Source of the DNA: Bacteriovorax sp. BAL6_X
Lineage (GTDB): Bacteria; Bdellovibrionota; Bacteriovoracia; Bacteriovoracales; Bacteriovoracaceae
DNA length: 64,000 nt
NCBI RefSeq assembly: GCF_000443995.1
Contig: NZ_AUMC01000006.1
Coordinates: 496,001 to 560,000, forward strand
Direction of reading: 5' to 3'
In this document: in pieces, positions 17,133 through 25,669 of the stretch
Layout: each line of letters starts with the position of its first letter
How positions within the stretch are numbered: the stretch's first letter is position 1
Notes under the pieces: model-generated
The model's input: only the letters and a program-made list of their open reading frames with translations
Database searches by the model: none
What the model was told of the DNA's origin: nothing
Position numbers and translations under genes: made by a program

Positions 17133-18113
17133 ATGAACGAATTTTTTGAAAGCATCCCTCCACAAATTTTAGAGAAAGCGGTCAATATTGACCTTGATAT
17201 TAAGTCTGAAAACTGCCTTAAATCCATTAAGGAAGTTCTCGCTAAAACTGTTTTATCTGGTGGAAAACGCCTGCGCCCAATGCTGACATTTTTAATGGCA
17301 GATTTTTTTAATGCGCGTGAGAAAGAGGATGTGACGATTTGTGCTCGTGCGATTGAAATGGTCCACGCTGCTTCACTTGCTCACGATGATGTTATCGATG
17401 GTGCAACGCAAAGGCGTGGAAATCCTTCAATTAATGTTGAGGCATCAAATAAGAAGGCCGTGCTTGCTGGAGACTACCTTCTGGCAGACGTTATCTTAAG
17501 TCTCTCAAAAATTGGTTCAATTAAAGTTCTACAAAGTATGTCTCAAGTTATTCAAGACCTTGCCATTGGAGAATGGGTTCAGTCTGATGCTCTTGAGTCT
17601 CGTAAATATTCAAAAGAAGTTATTGAAAATATCGCCTTCCACAAAACTGCTTCTGTGATGGGGTGGTGCTGTTGGTCTGGGGCCTACCTTGGTGTTGAAG
17701 ATGAAGAGTTGGCAGCTAAGGCCGCACGCTTTGGACACTTAATTGGTATTGCTTTCCAGATGATCGATGACACTCTTGATTTTAGTGATGGAGAGAGCTT
17801 GAAAGATGCTCATCTCGATCTTGAGCAAAACTTAGTTAACTCTGTTGTCTATGACTATCTTGCGGCCAATCCTCTTAAGATGGAAGCCTATCAGAAAGGT
17901 GGCGAGCTAAAGGATATCGTTAATCTCGATGAGATCGCTGGAAGTGTTTTCAATATCAAAAATGAGGCAAAGGCACTAATTGATGAGGCCCGCGATATCC
18001 TTCATGAAATCCGCACTGAATTAATTGCACGTGGATTCAATGAAGAGCGCTTAGCTGAAACGATCAGGCCTCTTGAGCTTATTGGTGGGTTTATTCTAAA
18101 TCGCCAAGTTTAA
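17133..18113 (+). CDS. Polyprenyl (heptaprenyl/octaprenyl) diphosphate synthase
   Basis: Trans-isoprenyl diphosphate synthase of 326 residues that elongates farnesyl diphosphate with IPP. Substrate-binding motifs are visible: SGGKRLRPML, first Asp-rich motif HDDVID followed by RRGNPS, an AGDYLLADV segment, and second Asp-rich motif QMIDDTLDF. The long-chain type is inferred from the residues before the first motif (AASLAHDD, small side chains). ATG 17133 is preferred over an upstream TTG at 17067. It is divergent from menG with about 108 bp between starts, which points to menaquinone side-chain synthesis. Confidence 0.9.
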   Translation: MNEFFESIPPQILEKAVNIDLDIKSENCLKSIKEVLAKTVLSGGKRLRPMLTFLMADFFNAREKEDVTICARAIEMVHAASLAHDDVIDGATQRRGNPSINVEASNKKAVLAGDYLLADVILSLSKIGSIKVLQSMSQVIQDLAIGEWVQSDALESRKYSKEVIENIAFHKTASVMGWCCWSGAYLGVEDEELAAKAARFGHLIGIAFQMIDDTLDFSDGESLKDAHLDLEQNLVNSVVYDYLAANPLKMEAYQKGGELKDIVNLDEIAGSVFNIKNEAKALIDEARDILHEIRTELIARGFNEERLAETIRPLELIGGFILNRQV

Positions 18114-18203
18114 GATACCTAGCTTTCTAAAGTTTGAACATTATTTTAATACTTAGTTGTGGAGCGTGATATTCTCCCTGAAATTACTTGCGAGGAGATA
18201 AAT

Positions 18204-18464
18204 ATGAAGAGAGCACTTCTTGCTATAGTATTATCAGTTTCACTTTTTCCTTCAGCGCAGGCCGAACTAAGGGAATATCCATATGAATTTGATTACACTA
18301 CACTAGGTTCTGAATATCACTTTAGTAATGCCGATTCGACATATGAGGCAGCTAAACTACTTGGCCCATTTTTAAAGTCTAAACGTTGCCCAAATAGGGA
18401 AGTGATCACTTGCTTTCTTAAGCTCAATGGCATCGTCGTCAATACAAGTCACACGCTTATCTAA
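18204..18464 (+). CDS. Small secreted protein overlapping a convergent gene
   Basis: An ATG at 18204 with an ideal GAGGAG ribosome-binding site begins an 86-residue product with a signal peptide (MKRALLAIVLSVSLFPSAQA). The mature part starts ELREYPYEFDYTTLGSEYHF. The last 31 codons run antisense through the 3' end of the nuclease-like gene at 18372-19523, an overlap of 93 bp. Such a long convergent overlap is unusual here and suggests this gene lost its original 3' end in a rearrangement. No family is recognised. Confidence 0.6.
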   Translation: MKRALLAIVLSVSLFPSAQAELREYPYEFDYTTLGSEYHFSNADSTYEAAKLLGPFLKSKRCPNREVITCFLKLNGIVVNTSHTLI

Positions 18465-19523
18465 TCCTTTAACCATATACTTTGGTAGCTCACTTGGTGG
18501 CGTACAAAAGACATTGCCCTTATTAACAAGAGTCTCTGGGTTATAGATTCCAGCATCCATAAGCTTTAGGCCTCTGTAAGCAATATAATCTAGTGTTAGT
18601 GGATTACGATTGGCGGCAAAAGTTTGGCGCTCATTTGTTGGCCCTGGATTTTTGAGCCAAGGACTTAGGTGATTAAATAATCTTCTAAGAACAACAGAGC
18701 CAGGATTATTCATATAAATTGAAGTGTTGAAATCACCCATGATGATCACTCGATCTTCTTTATGAATTGGTTTTAAGTGAGCATACTTCTTTGGCAGCTT
18801 CACATTGAAATTTGTTGCACCAGTTACATACCACTCAAGAAAACGAAGTTGGTCACGGTTTCTTTCATAATTTGGCGTCTGACGATTACCAAAGTGATAA
18901 CTTGGAACTGTGTGAAGAAGAATAAGATGAACTTCTTTATCTGCGACCTCAATGACGAGGTGAGTGAAGCTCTTATCAAAAAGTTGCATCTCTTTTGGAA
19001 GCTTCTTTCCGGCGCCATCTCGAAACTTTGAAAAGTCAGCGGCGGGATTAAACTCCTTCCACTGAAGATCCTTTACGATGATCTCTTCTTTGATTGGATG
19101 CTTAGAAGCGAAACCTGTTGAGTACTGACCAGGAAAAAGTCCGTAATTTACTTGGTCGGCATTCTTACGATCTTTAGAGTACTTTCCATTTACTTTCTTT
19201 GCTTTATTCCCAGTGTTTGCCTGAGTGAAGCTAAAGGCAAACTCACTTGTATCTTCTTTTAATTGACCTAAGAGCTTTTCGAGATTCTTTCCATTAGGAA
19301 GATCGTATTGAATTTCATTTACGCTAATAGAGTCAAAATCAAGTTTCTCTAGAATATTCTTAACACTTGTAAGTTGATCATTTTTCTTACTTAGCTTCGC
19401 TGTATCAAGTTCCTTAATATTCCAATGAACGAGATGAATTTCATCATCTCGTCTATCATTAGAGGCACAAGAAACACCTATTAAAATAAAAAGTGTTATT
19501 AAAAGAAGATTTGTCGTTTTCAT
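18372..19523 (-). CDS. Exported endonuclease/exonuclease/phosphatase-family lipoprotein
   Basis: An EEP-fold hydrolase of 383 residues. Motifs in order: HWNIKELD (N-terminal strand), SVNEIQYD (metal Glu), HLILLHTVPS, MGDFNTSI (catalytic DxN), LDYIAYRG and the terminal SDHFPIW. Substrates of this fold are DNA, RNA or phospho-lipids; the specific one cannot be told. The first 19 residues are a lipoprotein-type signal ending GVSC, so it acts outside the cytoplasm. The ATG overlaps the pepP stop as TAATG, so it is translationally coupled. For a predator it would suit degradation of prey nucleic acid (inference). Confidence 0.85.
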   Translation of the reverse strand: MKTTNLLLITLFILIGVSCASNDRRDDEIHLVHWNIKELDTAKLSKKNDQLTSVKNILEKLDFDSISVNEIQYDLPNGKNLEKLLGQLKEDTSEFAFSFTQANTGNKAKKVNGKYSKDRKNADQVNYGLFPGQYSTGFASKHPIKEEIIVKDLQWKEFNPAADFSKFRDGAGKKLPKEMQLFDKSFTHLVIEVADKEVHLILLHTVPSYHFGNRQTPNYERNRDQLRFLEWYVTGATNFNVKLPKKYAHLKPIHKEDRVIIMGDFNTSIYMNNPGSVVLRRLFNHLSPWLKNPGPTNERQTFAANRNPLTLDYIAYRGLKLMDAGIYNPETLVNKGNVFCTPPSELPKYMVKGLDKRVTCIDDDAIELKKASDHFPIWATFRL

Positions 19524-20857
19524 TACAGTAGGAATTCCTTTACGTCTTTTGCACAAGCTTCTTCAACTTCTTCAACTGTTTTTGGAATCATGTGAGATAG
19601 GTTCTCGTATCCATCATCAGTGATAAGAATATTATCTTCGATACGAATTCCAATTCCTTTTAATTCTTCTGGAATATTTGAGAATTCATTATTGAAGTAA
19701 AGTCCTGGCTCAATCGTAAAGATACAACCTTTTGTGAAAGTCATTGGATCTTTTGTCCCTTCAATTAAGTATGGGTTTTGATCGTGAACATCAAGACCTA
19801 GCCAGTGACCTGTTCCGTGAGGGAAGTACTTTCTGTGATTTGCTTGTTCAATATTTGAACTAACACTTCCTTCAAGAACCTTAAGGTCAATTAGACCTTG
19901 AGTTAGGATTTCACTAACTTTATTATGAAGCATTGTTGCGTTATTACCCGGTTTTGATAATTCAATGGCCGCAAGTTGTGATTCAAGAACGATATTATAA
20001 ACTTCCTTTTGAATCCCTGTGTACTTTCCACTAACTGGGAAAGTTCTTGTGATATCTGTTGCATAACCATTTAGCTCACTTCCTGCATCGATAAGAAGAA
20101 GGTCTCCATCATTTAGAACTTCATCGTTTTTGATATAGTGTAAGCAATTTGCGTTATTTCCACCTGCGATAATATTATCGTATGCACTTCCTTGACTAGG
20201 CCCTTTCATAAAAAGGTAAGTCATAAGTGCATTTACTTCTTGTTCTGTCGCTCCTGGGCGAGCAAGTGCCATGGCCGCACGGTGAGCACGATCTGTAACG
20301 ATCATTGCTTCTCTCATTGTGGCGATTTCTGTTTCATCTTTAATAAAACGCATCTTTTCGATTAAGTGGCCGACATTTTTAAATGTATCTGGTGGAAGCT
20401 CTTGTTGCGCTCTTTTCTTGTGAAATAAAGAACTAGCAATTCTTCTTGCCTTATCCGCAATATCAGTGCGCTCACTTAGGTGAACGTATAGATTCTTATG
20501 GCCAGGAAGAAGCTCTTCTAGTTTCTTATCAAGCTCTTCAATCGAGTGGCCTTCATCAGTGCCCAGAAGTTCACTTGCTTTTATTGGCCCAAGTCTTTTT
20601 CCTGCCCACATTTCTGCAATTTCATCTTTTGGGCGAACAAAGATAATCTGTTTTTCAACACCATTTTTTTTCGAAAGGATAAGAGCACTATCGGCTTCAT
20701 TTAAACCTGTTAAATAACGAAAATTTGAGTTTTGACGAAATGGGAACTCAGTGTCATTGCTCTTATGAGCGTATGTAGCGGAAGCAATAATTGCAATTCC
20801 GTCATCCATCATTTCTAGTAGCTTTTTACGGCGGTTTATATAGACATTATTTGTCAT
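19523..20857 (-). CDS. pepP: Xaa-Pro aminopeptidase P
   Basis: M24 metallopeptidase removing N-terminal residues before proline. The N-terminal aminopeptidase-P domain (about 1-170) has the FRQNSNFRYLTG signature. The pita-bread domain carries five metal ligands: Asp (LIDAGSEL), Asp (ATDITRTFP), His (FPHGTGHWLG), Glu (TIEPGLYF) and Glu (GIRIEDN). 444 residues, normal length. ATG 20857 with GAGG upstream is preferred over GTG 20869. It heads a two-gene unit with the EEP lipoprotein. Confidence 0.95.
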   Translation of the reverse strand: MTNNVYINRRKKLLEMMDDGIAIIASATYAHKSNDTEFPFRQNSNFRYLTGLNEADSALILSKKNGVEKQIIFVRPKDEIAEMWAGKRLGPIKASELLGTDEGHSIEELDKKLEELLPGHKNLYVHLSERTDIADKARRIASSLFHKKRAQQELPPDTFKNVGHLIEKMRFIKDETEIATMREAMIVTDRAHRAAMALARPGATEQEVNALMTYLFMKGPSQGSAYDNIIAGGNNANCLHYIKNDEVLNDGDLLLIDAGSELNGYATDITRTFPVSGKYTGIQKEVYNIVLESQLAAIELSKPGNNATMLHNKVSEILTQGLIDLKVLEGSVSSNIEQANHRKYFPHGTGHWLGLDVHDQNPYLIEGTKDPMTFTKGCIFTIEPGLYFNNEFSNIPEELKGIGIRIEDNILITDDGYENLSHMIPKTVEEVEEACAKDVKEFLL

Positions 20858-20913
20858 TGAATACCTCACTTTATATGAAGTTATCCTATCAAAATATGCC
20901 CAAAACGCAAAGA

Positions 20914-20972
20914 GGGCGCCCTGGAAAAGGCGCCCCCTTCATACAACCAAAATCTAATGGAGTATTAGATTT
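20914..20972 (-). terminator. Two tandem hairpins downstream of the triple-repeat protein gene
   Basis: AAATCTAAT at 20950-20958 pairs with ATTAGATTT at 20964-20972, and GGGCGCC at 20914-20920 pairs with GGCGCCC at 20929-20935. On the minus strand the GC-rich hairpin is followed by CTCTTTGCGTTTT, a T-rich tail. Together they probably terminate the gene ending at 20990 before pepP starts. Confidence 0.65.
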
Positions 20973-20989
20973 ATTGAAAAACATTTAGA

Positions 20990-21649
20990 TTAGTATCTTC
21001 TTATGCAAGTGTCACGACGGTGGCTATACCTTGCATCCATTGCGCAATCACTTGTTGCTTTTTGACATGCACGACTTTCTGCTTCATATGCTGTGCTCGC
21101 TGTTGCACTTGAAGTGTATGTTTGAACAACACGGCCTGAGATTGTTCCATTTGTGATTCTATCAATAGTGCAAAATCTTGTTACAGTTGGGTTTGGTCTT
21201 GGTGGCCTAGAGCCTCCACGAACCTTTTCACAAGAGAACTTCCATGGATTTTGCTTTGTGTATCTTGCATCAAAACACTTATCATCTGCTTTTCGACAAG
21301 CTTTGTACTCGTCATTAGCTTGAGCCGTAAATGTATTAACAATTCTTCCATTTTGTGTGTTAACTAGATTAAATGAACATACTTCTTTTCTTTGGTATGG
21401 TGGTGGTACAGGCCTTCTTGAAGTAACTGTACATGTTGCACGAGCTACAACGCGGTCATATGACCTTCTATCCTGTTCGCGTGTACATTGCCTGATCGCT
21501 TGGCGACAAGCAGCTTCAAAGTTGTAATCATACGATGAGAATTTATCAATTGAGCGTCCATTTCTGGCAACCATATCAACATGACAAGTCTCGGCCATGG
21601 CCATTGCAGATGTAACTATTAAAGCAGCAGCAACTAAAATTTTTTTCAT
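20990..21649 (-). CDS. Secreted protein with three Cys-rich repeats
   Basis: A signal peptide (MKKILVAAALIVTSAMAMAE) precedes three imperfect repeats, at about residues 20-75, 90-142 and 157-217. Each begins with C-x-hydrophobic, then an NGR-type turn (RNGRSID, QNGRIVN, ISGRVVQ), an aromatic strand, and an A-C-[RQ]-[QK]-A-x3-C helix, closing with a final Cys. Each unit therefore carries four Cys, and the units are separated by Pro-rich linkers (RRPVPPPY, GSRPPRPNP). The mature protein is very basic. The family is unrecognised; the architecture suggests a secreted binding protein made of one disulfide-stabilised module repeated three times. Confidence 0.8.
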   Translation of the reverse strand: MKKILVAAALIVTSAMAMAETCHVDMVARNGRSIDKFSSYDYNFEAACRQAIRQCTREQDRRSYDRVVARATCTVTSRRPVPPPYQRKEVCSFNLVNTQNGRIVNTFTAQANDEYKACRKADDKCFDARYTKQNPWKFSCEKVRGGSRPPRPNPTVTRFCTIDRITNGTISGRVVQTYTSSATASTAYEAESRACQKATSDCAMDARYSHRRDTCIRRY

Positions 21650-21912
21650 AAATAAAACCCCTCTCGTTTCTTTTATTTTGTTAAGTTAGTTTTATGTACA
21701 AAGAATAAAAGTGACAATTTCAATAATTTAGTGAGACAGAATATAGGCCGAATGTAAGAAATTCTAAGACTTTTCACAAAAAATGACATTTAAAATTGAT
21801 ATATTTTACAAAAATACATTGGTTTTGGGCCCCTAATGTCACTATTTTGCCGATTATGATCAATATTTAAAATTTATTCACACTTGTTTTTTGTCCCGCC
21901 GATCACTTCTCT

Positions 21913-22425
21913 ATGGAAATGAGCTTCTTTGATCGAGTCAAAATTCACGCCTTAAGCAATGAGTATGTAAACTTAAAAACTGTGGGCCAACAAGTCTACT
22001 GCAATGATCAGTTAATTTGTAGTCCAACGGATTGGGACCGAAAACTTTTGCGCCATTCCTATGCTCTTTATGGGGTCATCAAAAGGGAAGTGATGAAAAT
22101 TCGCTTTCACTTGGCCGGTGATGTAATTTTAGAATCAAAAATGATTAAAGGAAATTCGCAAAGTGTTTCTGATTATAAGACGATCATGAACGAAATGCTG
22201 GAGCTTGAATCCCAAGCACGTAAGAGTGGCCTAGAGATAATTAAGGCCGAGATTGGCCACACTCATTTAAGCCCATGTTATATCGATAGAAATAAGTTTA
22301 AACTGTGCTTATTGTCTAAGAGTGATCTTGAGGTTGCGCGACGTTTGAAACAATTTAGGGATTATCCCATTGAAATAAAGGCCATCGCAAAGGATGGCCT
22401 AGTATTTAAAAAAATCTTTAAGTAA
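21913..22425 (+). CDS. Unknown cytoplasmic protein with a JAMM-like signature
   Basis: A 170-residue protein without signal peptide or membrane helix. Residues 112-138 read AEIGHTH...LLSKSD, i.e. His116-x-His118 followed by Ser135-x-x-Asp138. This resembles the H-x-H...S-x-x-D zinc signature of JAMM/MPN metalloproteases, although the spacing (16 residues) is longer than the usual 7. The expected upstream Glu could be Glu59 or Glu74. The call is tentative. An in-frame ATG at 21919 is an alternative start. It converges on lysS with a 7-bp gap. Confidence 0.6.
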   Translation: MEMSFFDRVKIHALSNEYVNLKTVGQQVYCNDQLICSPTDWDRKLLRHSYALYGVIKREVMKIRFHLAGDVILESKMIKGNSQSVSDYKTIMNEMLELESQARKSGLEIIKAEIGHTHLSPCYIDRNKFKLCLLSKSDLEVARRLKQFRDYPIEIKAIAKDGLVFKKIFK

Positions 22426-22432
22426 GTATTGA

Positions 22433-24010
22433 TTACTTTAAAAGTTTAATCACACGCTCTTTACCAATTGTACGGATAAATCCTGCAAGCTTTGGTCCTT
22501 TTTCACGTGAAATTAGTTTTTGATAAATTGGTGCAAAAATATCTGCAGGCTTAAGTTCTAGCTCGTGCATAATTTCATACATCTTATCATTGAACTCTTT
22601 ATCATCTGCAATTGAGTCCCACTCAGACTCACAAAGAGCAACTAACTTATCAAGGTATGTGCGAACATTTTGCTCAAGAGGCATATCAACAGCTTCCTTA
22701 TTGATAGCAAATTTAAATTCTTCTGGAGCATTTTCTTGTAACCAATAAAGAGCACAAGCACTTCTTTCTCTAAAGCGTCTTTCGTCTCTATTATTTTTTA
22801 TTTGATCAGCATAGAACACGCGAGCAGCTTCAATGTCACCATCATTAATTTGAAGAACATTACAAAGATGTCTAAATGATGGTTGGAATGGACATTCAGC
22901 TGGATGATCTCCAATTTGAGAAAGTTCAATTACCCTTTTTGCCATCGCAACTTTCTTTTCGTTTCCTTGCTCAAGCCCATAGGCCAGACGTTCTTGACGA
23001 TCGTAATCTTCATAAGTTTTAAGAACATCAAGGTCAAATGAAATTGCAAAGTCCACATTTGTTTTATATGAGGCAAAAATCCATCGAACCATTTCAGGTT
23101 CATATATTTTAAGGATATCATTTACTGTAACAAGATTACCTTTCGAAGAGCTCATTTTTCCACCAAGCCCTTTTATCGAAACAAAATCATATTGAAGGTA
23201 GATAGGTGCTTCCCAATCAAAGATTTTTACAATGTCTTTTGCTGTTGAAAAAGAGCCACCTTGAGAAGAGTGATCCTTTCCACCTGGTTCAAAATCAACT
23301 TTTTCAAATGCCCATCGCATTGGCCAATCAACACGCCATGGAAGCTTTGCAAGACTTGTCGTATTAATATCGATTTCACCTTCATAGTCATGTTCATTAT
23401 GCTTGTAACGTAACTTGCTTTCTCCGTCCCATGAAAGAATTGTCGTTTTATCGGTTTTATACTTTTCGCAGTAAACAGATACTGGATAGTAGTCATCACC
23501 GTATGGTTCTTTTCTGTATTGGTTTAGGATATCACGAATCTCAAATCTCTTATTAAGAGCAAGCTTAATCTGTTCCTTGTAATCACCGGCGCGATACTTC
23601 TTTGCCTGATAGATCGGCTCAACGTCTACACCAACTTTTCTAAGTTGTTCTTCGAAGTTGTGCTCGTGGTGAGCAGCATAGCTATCATGTTCTCCAAATG
23701 GGTCTGGCGTATCAACAATTGGTTGAAATAGGTACTGAGCTAATTCCTCTTGTTTAGGAAGGTTTGCTGGAATCTTTCTAAACGTGTCGTAATCATCCCA
23801 AGAAAAGATAAAGCGAACATTCTTGCCTCGAGCACGTAGTCCACGTGCTACTAAGTCTGTTGTTATTACCTCTCTAAAGTTTCCAAAGTGAACAACACCG
23901 GATGGTGTAATTCCGCTGGCGACAACGTAGTCGTTTTTGTCACCATGTTGGCGGATAATGCGATCTGCCGTCATATCGGCCCAGTGAACAAGATTTAATT
24001 TTTGTGTCAT
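22433..24010 (-). CDS. lysS: Lysyl-tRNA synthetase, class I (archaeal type)
   Basis: Class I LysRS with a Rossmann core: the HIGH-equivalent HFGN (41-44) inside GITPSGVVHFGNFREVIT, and the KMSKS-equivalent KMSSSKG near residue 285. The C-terminal alpha-helical anticodon-binding region completes 525 residues, the normal length. It charges tRNA-Lys but is unrelated to the class II LysRS of most bacteria. Class I is standard in archaea and occurs in alphaproteobacteria, spirochaetes and some other lineages. Only this LysRS is visible in the window. Confidence 0.96.
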   Translation of the reverse strand: MTQKLNLVHWADMTADRIIRQHGDKNDYVVASGITPSGVVHFGNFREVITTDLVARGLRARGKNVRFIFSWDDYDTFRKIPANLPKQEELAQYLFQPIVDTPDPFGEHDSYAAHHEHNFEEQLRKVGVDVEPIYQAKKYRAGDYKEQIKLALNKRFEIRDILNQYRKEPYGDDYYPVSVYCEKYKTDKTTILSWDGESKLRYKHNEHDYEGEIDINTTSLAKLPWRVDWPMRWAFEKVDFEPGGKDHSSQGGSFSTAKDIVKIFDWEAPIYLQYDFVSIKGLGGKMSSSKGNLVTVNDILKIYEPEMVRWIFASYKTNVDFAISFDLDVLKTYEDYDRQERLAYGLEQGNEKKVAMAKRVIELSQIGDHPAECPFQPSFRHLCNVLQINDGDIEAARVFYADQIKNNRDERRFRERSACALYWLQENAPEEFKFAINKEAVDMPLEQNVRTYLDKLVALCESEWDSIADDKEFNDKMYEIMHELELKPADIFAPIYQKLISREKGPKLAGFIRTIGKERVIKLLK

Positions 24011-24125
24011 ATGATACCTACTTCTTTAACTATATAAATCTAAATTGCTCTCACTATAACAAAATAATTTCACGTAGTTAAGATTTTTAATGATATTTTG
24101 GTCACTTTTATGCTAGATTTTAACT

Positions 24126-24341
24126 ATGTTTGCAGCATTAATTAAGGCCGCCATTTTCTATTTTATCTTTATTCAGATAAGAAAACTTCTACGAAATTCT
24201 GGGGTGCTTTCTGGTTCAAAGCCTTCGGCCCAAAGAAAGCATCACGATGTCCATTCTACTTATAGTCAACAAGATGAACAGCAATCAGTAAATTCAAACG
24301 ATAAAGACATAATCGAAGCAGATTACAGGGTTATTGATTAG
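24126..24341 (+). CDS. Small single-TM membrane protein
   Basis: A 71-residue protein with one N-terminal membrane helix (about residues 3-18, AALIKAAIFYFIFIQI), a basic stretch (RKLLRNSG), then a polar linker and an acidic end with KDIIEADYRVID. The terminal I-I-E-A-D-Y/F motif recurs in small bacterial membrane-anchored hypothetical proteins. It is divergent from lysS with 115 bp between starts. The function is unknown. Confidence 0.6.
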   Translation: MFAALIKAAIFYFIFIQIRKLLRNSGVLSGSKPSAQRKHHDVHSTYSQQDEQQSVNSNDKDIIEADYRVID

Positions 24342-24421
24342 TCTGTTGTAAGAAATTATCAGAACTCAACTTCTTTTTATTCGTTAGAATAGTAACATGT
24401 TTATTTCTATTGGAGCTTTTC

Positions 24422-25132
24422 ATGCTTAAAAAAATCAGAATAGGTTTACTGTGGCCTATCATAATTGCTCTTACTTTTTCTTCTTGTGATGATTATGGTG
24501 AAGGTGAAGATAGTGATCGTGGTATTATTCGCGCTGGCCAGGCCTTAGAGATTAAAAATACGCTATTATCTGATGTTAGCTTAACTCGACTAACTAAAAT
24601 GTGTGAAGGCCTAGAAGAGCATCATGATAATATTTTAAGAAGTCGCTTCTCGGAAGATTTTATCTTTTCTCGACGCCAAAAAGTTTATGGTGATCCAACA
24701 ATAAGAGATATTTCTAATATAGGTGTCTATATTGAAGTTCCTAACGATTATCAATCGACCCCAGTCTTTAAGGGAACAAGAGGAGTCGTTAAGAATTTTA
24801 TCACTCAAATTCCTACTGAAAACAATCTCTACATGGAATCTTTGTGTGACTATACATTAAACAATGTTGGGCCAGCTCCAAAGGTTCAAGAATTAGTTGG
24901 TTCTCGTTACTATGTCTACAATGTTGTCTCTGATGATCGCTTCGATGTTGGAATCTATACTAAGCATAATGATTCAAAGTACTATTTATATCGATCATAC
25001 CAATATCGCTTTGATATTAATAAGGCCTCTCGCTATTACGGCATGGCCATCGAGCAGAGTGAGATCTTTATTAGTGACCACTCCGGTAAAGATTATAAAT
25101 TAATCTTTCAAAAATTTCTTAGAGCTGATTAA
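24422..25132 (+). CDS. Lipoprotein of unknown function (paralogue at 51054)
   Basis: 236 residues from ATG 24422, which has TGGAG six bases upstream; an in-frame TTG at 24410 lies within that ribosome-binding site and is rejected. The signal ends FSSC (lipid Cys22) and the mature protein begins DDYGEGED. The layout matches the lipoprotein at 51054-51767: SSC followed by an acidic/Gly YG[EG]G segment, an early Cys-containing helix, and later strand-rich segments around a second Cys (ESLCDYTLNN here, QQFCHAFFNN there). The two are probably distant paralogues. No enzymatic motif is seen. Confidence 0.75.
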   Translation: MLKKIRIGLLWPIIIALTFSSCDDYGEGEDSDRGIIRAGQALEIKNTLLSDVSLTRLTKMCEGLEEHHDNILRSRFSEDFIFSRRQKVYGDPTIRDISNIGVYIEVPNDYQSTPVFKGTRGVVKNFITQIPTENNLYMESLCDYTLNNVGPAPKVQELVGSRYYVYNVVSDDRFDVGIYTKHNDSKYYLYRSYQYRFDINKASRYYGMAIEQSEIFISDHSGKDYKLIFQKFLRAD

Positions 25133-25133
25133 A

Positions 25134-25167
25134 TAAAAAAGACCGAGTTTACCTCGGTCTTTTTTTT
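25134..25167. terminator. Bidirectional terminator
   Basis: GACCGAG at 25141-25147 pairs with CTCGGTC at 25153-25159, flanked by an A-rich run on the left and eight T on the right, so it serves both the lipoprotein gene (+) and the convergent gene at 25190 (minus). Confidence 0.92.
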
Positions 25168-25189
25168 CATATTCATTGGGGGGAGGGGG

Positions 25190-25522
25190 TTATCTCATCT
25201 CGATTAGATCTTGATGGATATATTCAATTTCTTCTTCTAATGCTTTTAAGTAGTCTGGTGAAATTTCATTTGCGTAATCATTTAAATGTGTAAGCTCATT
25301 GGCCATATCATTTAACTCTAGAGCATATTCTTGATCTGCAATATCTTTAATATTTGCATATTCCAAAATGGCCACGTTAAGCCTTTTAGTCATCTCTTTT
25401 AGCCTTTGGTTCTGCTTTAGCATTTGAGAGATATCATTAATTGATCTCTCATCATCTCCACTTAATGGGATTGCTGCAAGCGCCTGAGTTGAAATGAATA
25501 GTGCAAGAAGTAGTGCTTTCAT
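25190..25522 (-). CDS. Small secreted helical protein
   Basis: 110 residues: an N-terminal signal peptide (MKALLLALFISTQALA) then an acidic, almost wholly alpha-helical mature domain with heptad-like Leu/Ile spacing (SINDISQMLKQNQRLKEM, YLKALEEEIEYIHQDL), suggesting a short coiled coil in the periplasm. No family is recognised. It shares the bidirectional terminator at 25134-25167 with the convergent lipoprotein gene. Confidence 0.7.
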   Translation of the reverse strand: MKALLLALFISTQALAAIPLSGDDERSINDISQMLKQNQRLKEMTKRLNVAILEYANIKDIADQEYALELNDMANELTHLNDYANEISPDYLKALEEEIEYIHQDLIEMR

Positions 25523-25669
25523 ATTTTGATTTTAGCACTTTCAATAATGACATTCTTTAATTGATGTAAGGCTTACAAGGGTGTATTGGTGATAGACAGT
25601 TTTTCTAGTTTCGCAGATTCCTGTAAGTGTTTTTCACATCTTAACAGGAAATCTGCTTAGTTTTAAAGC

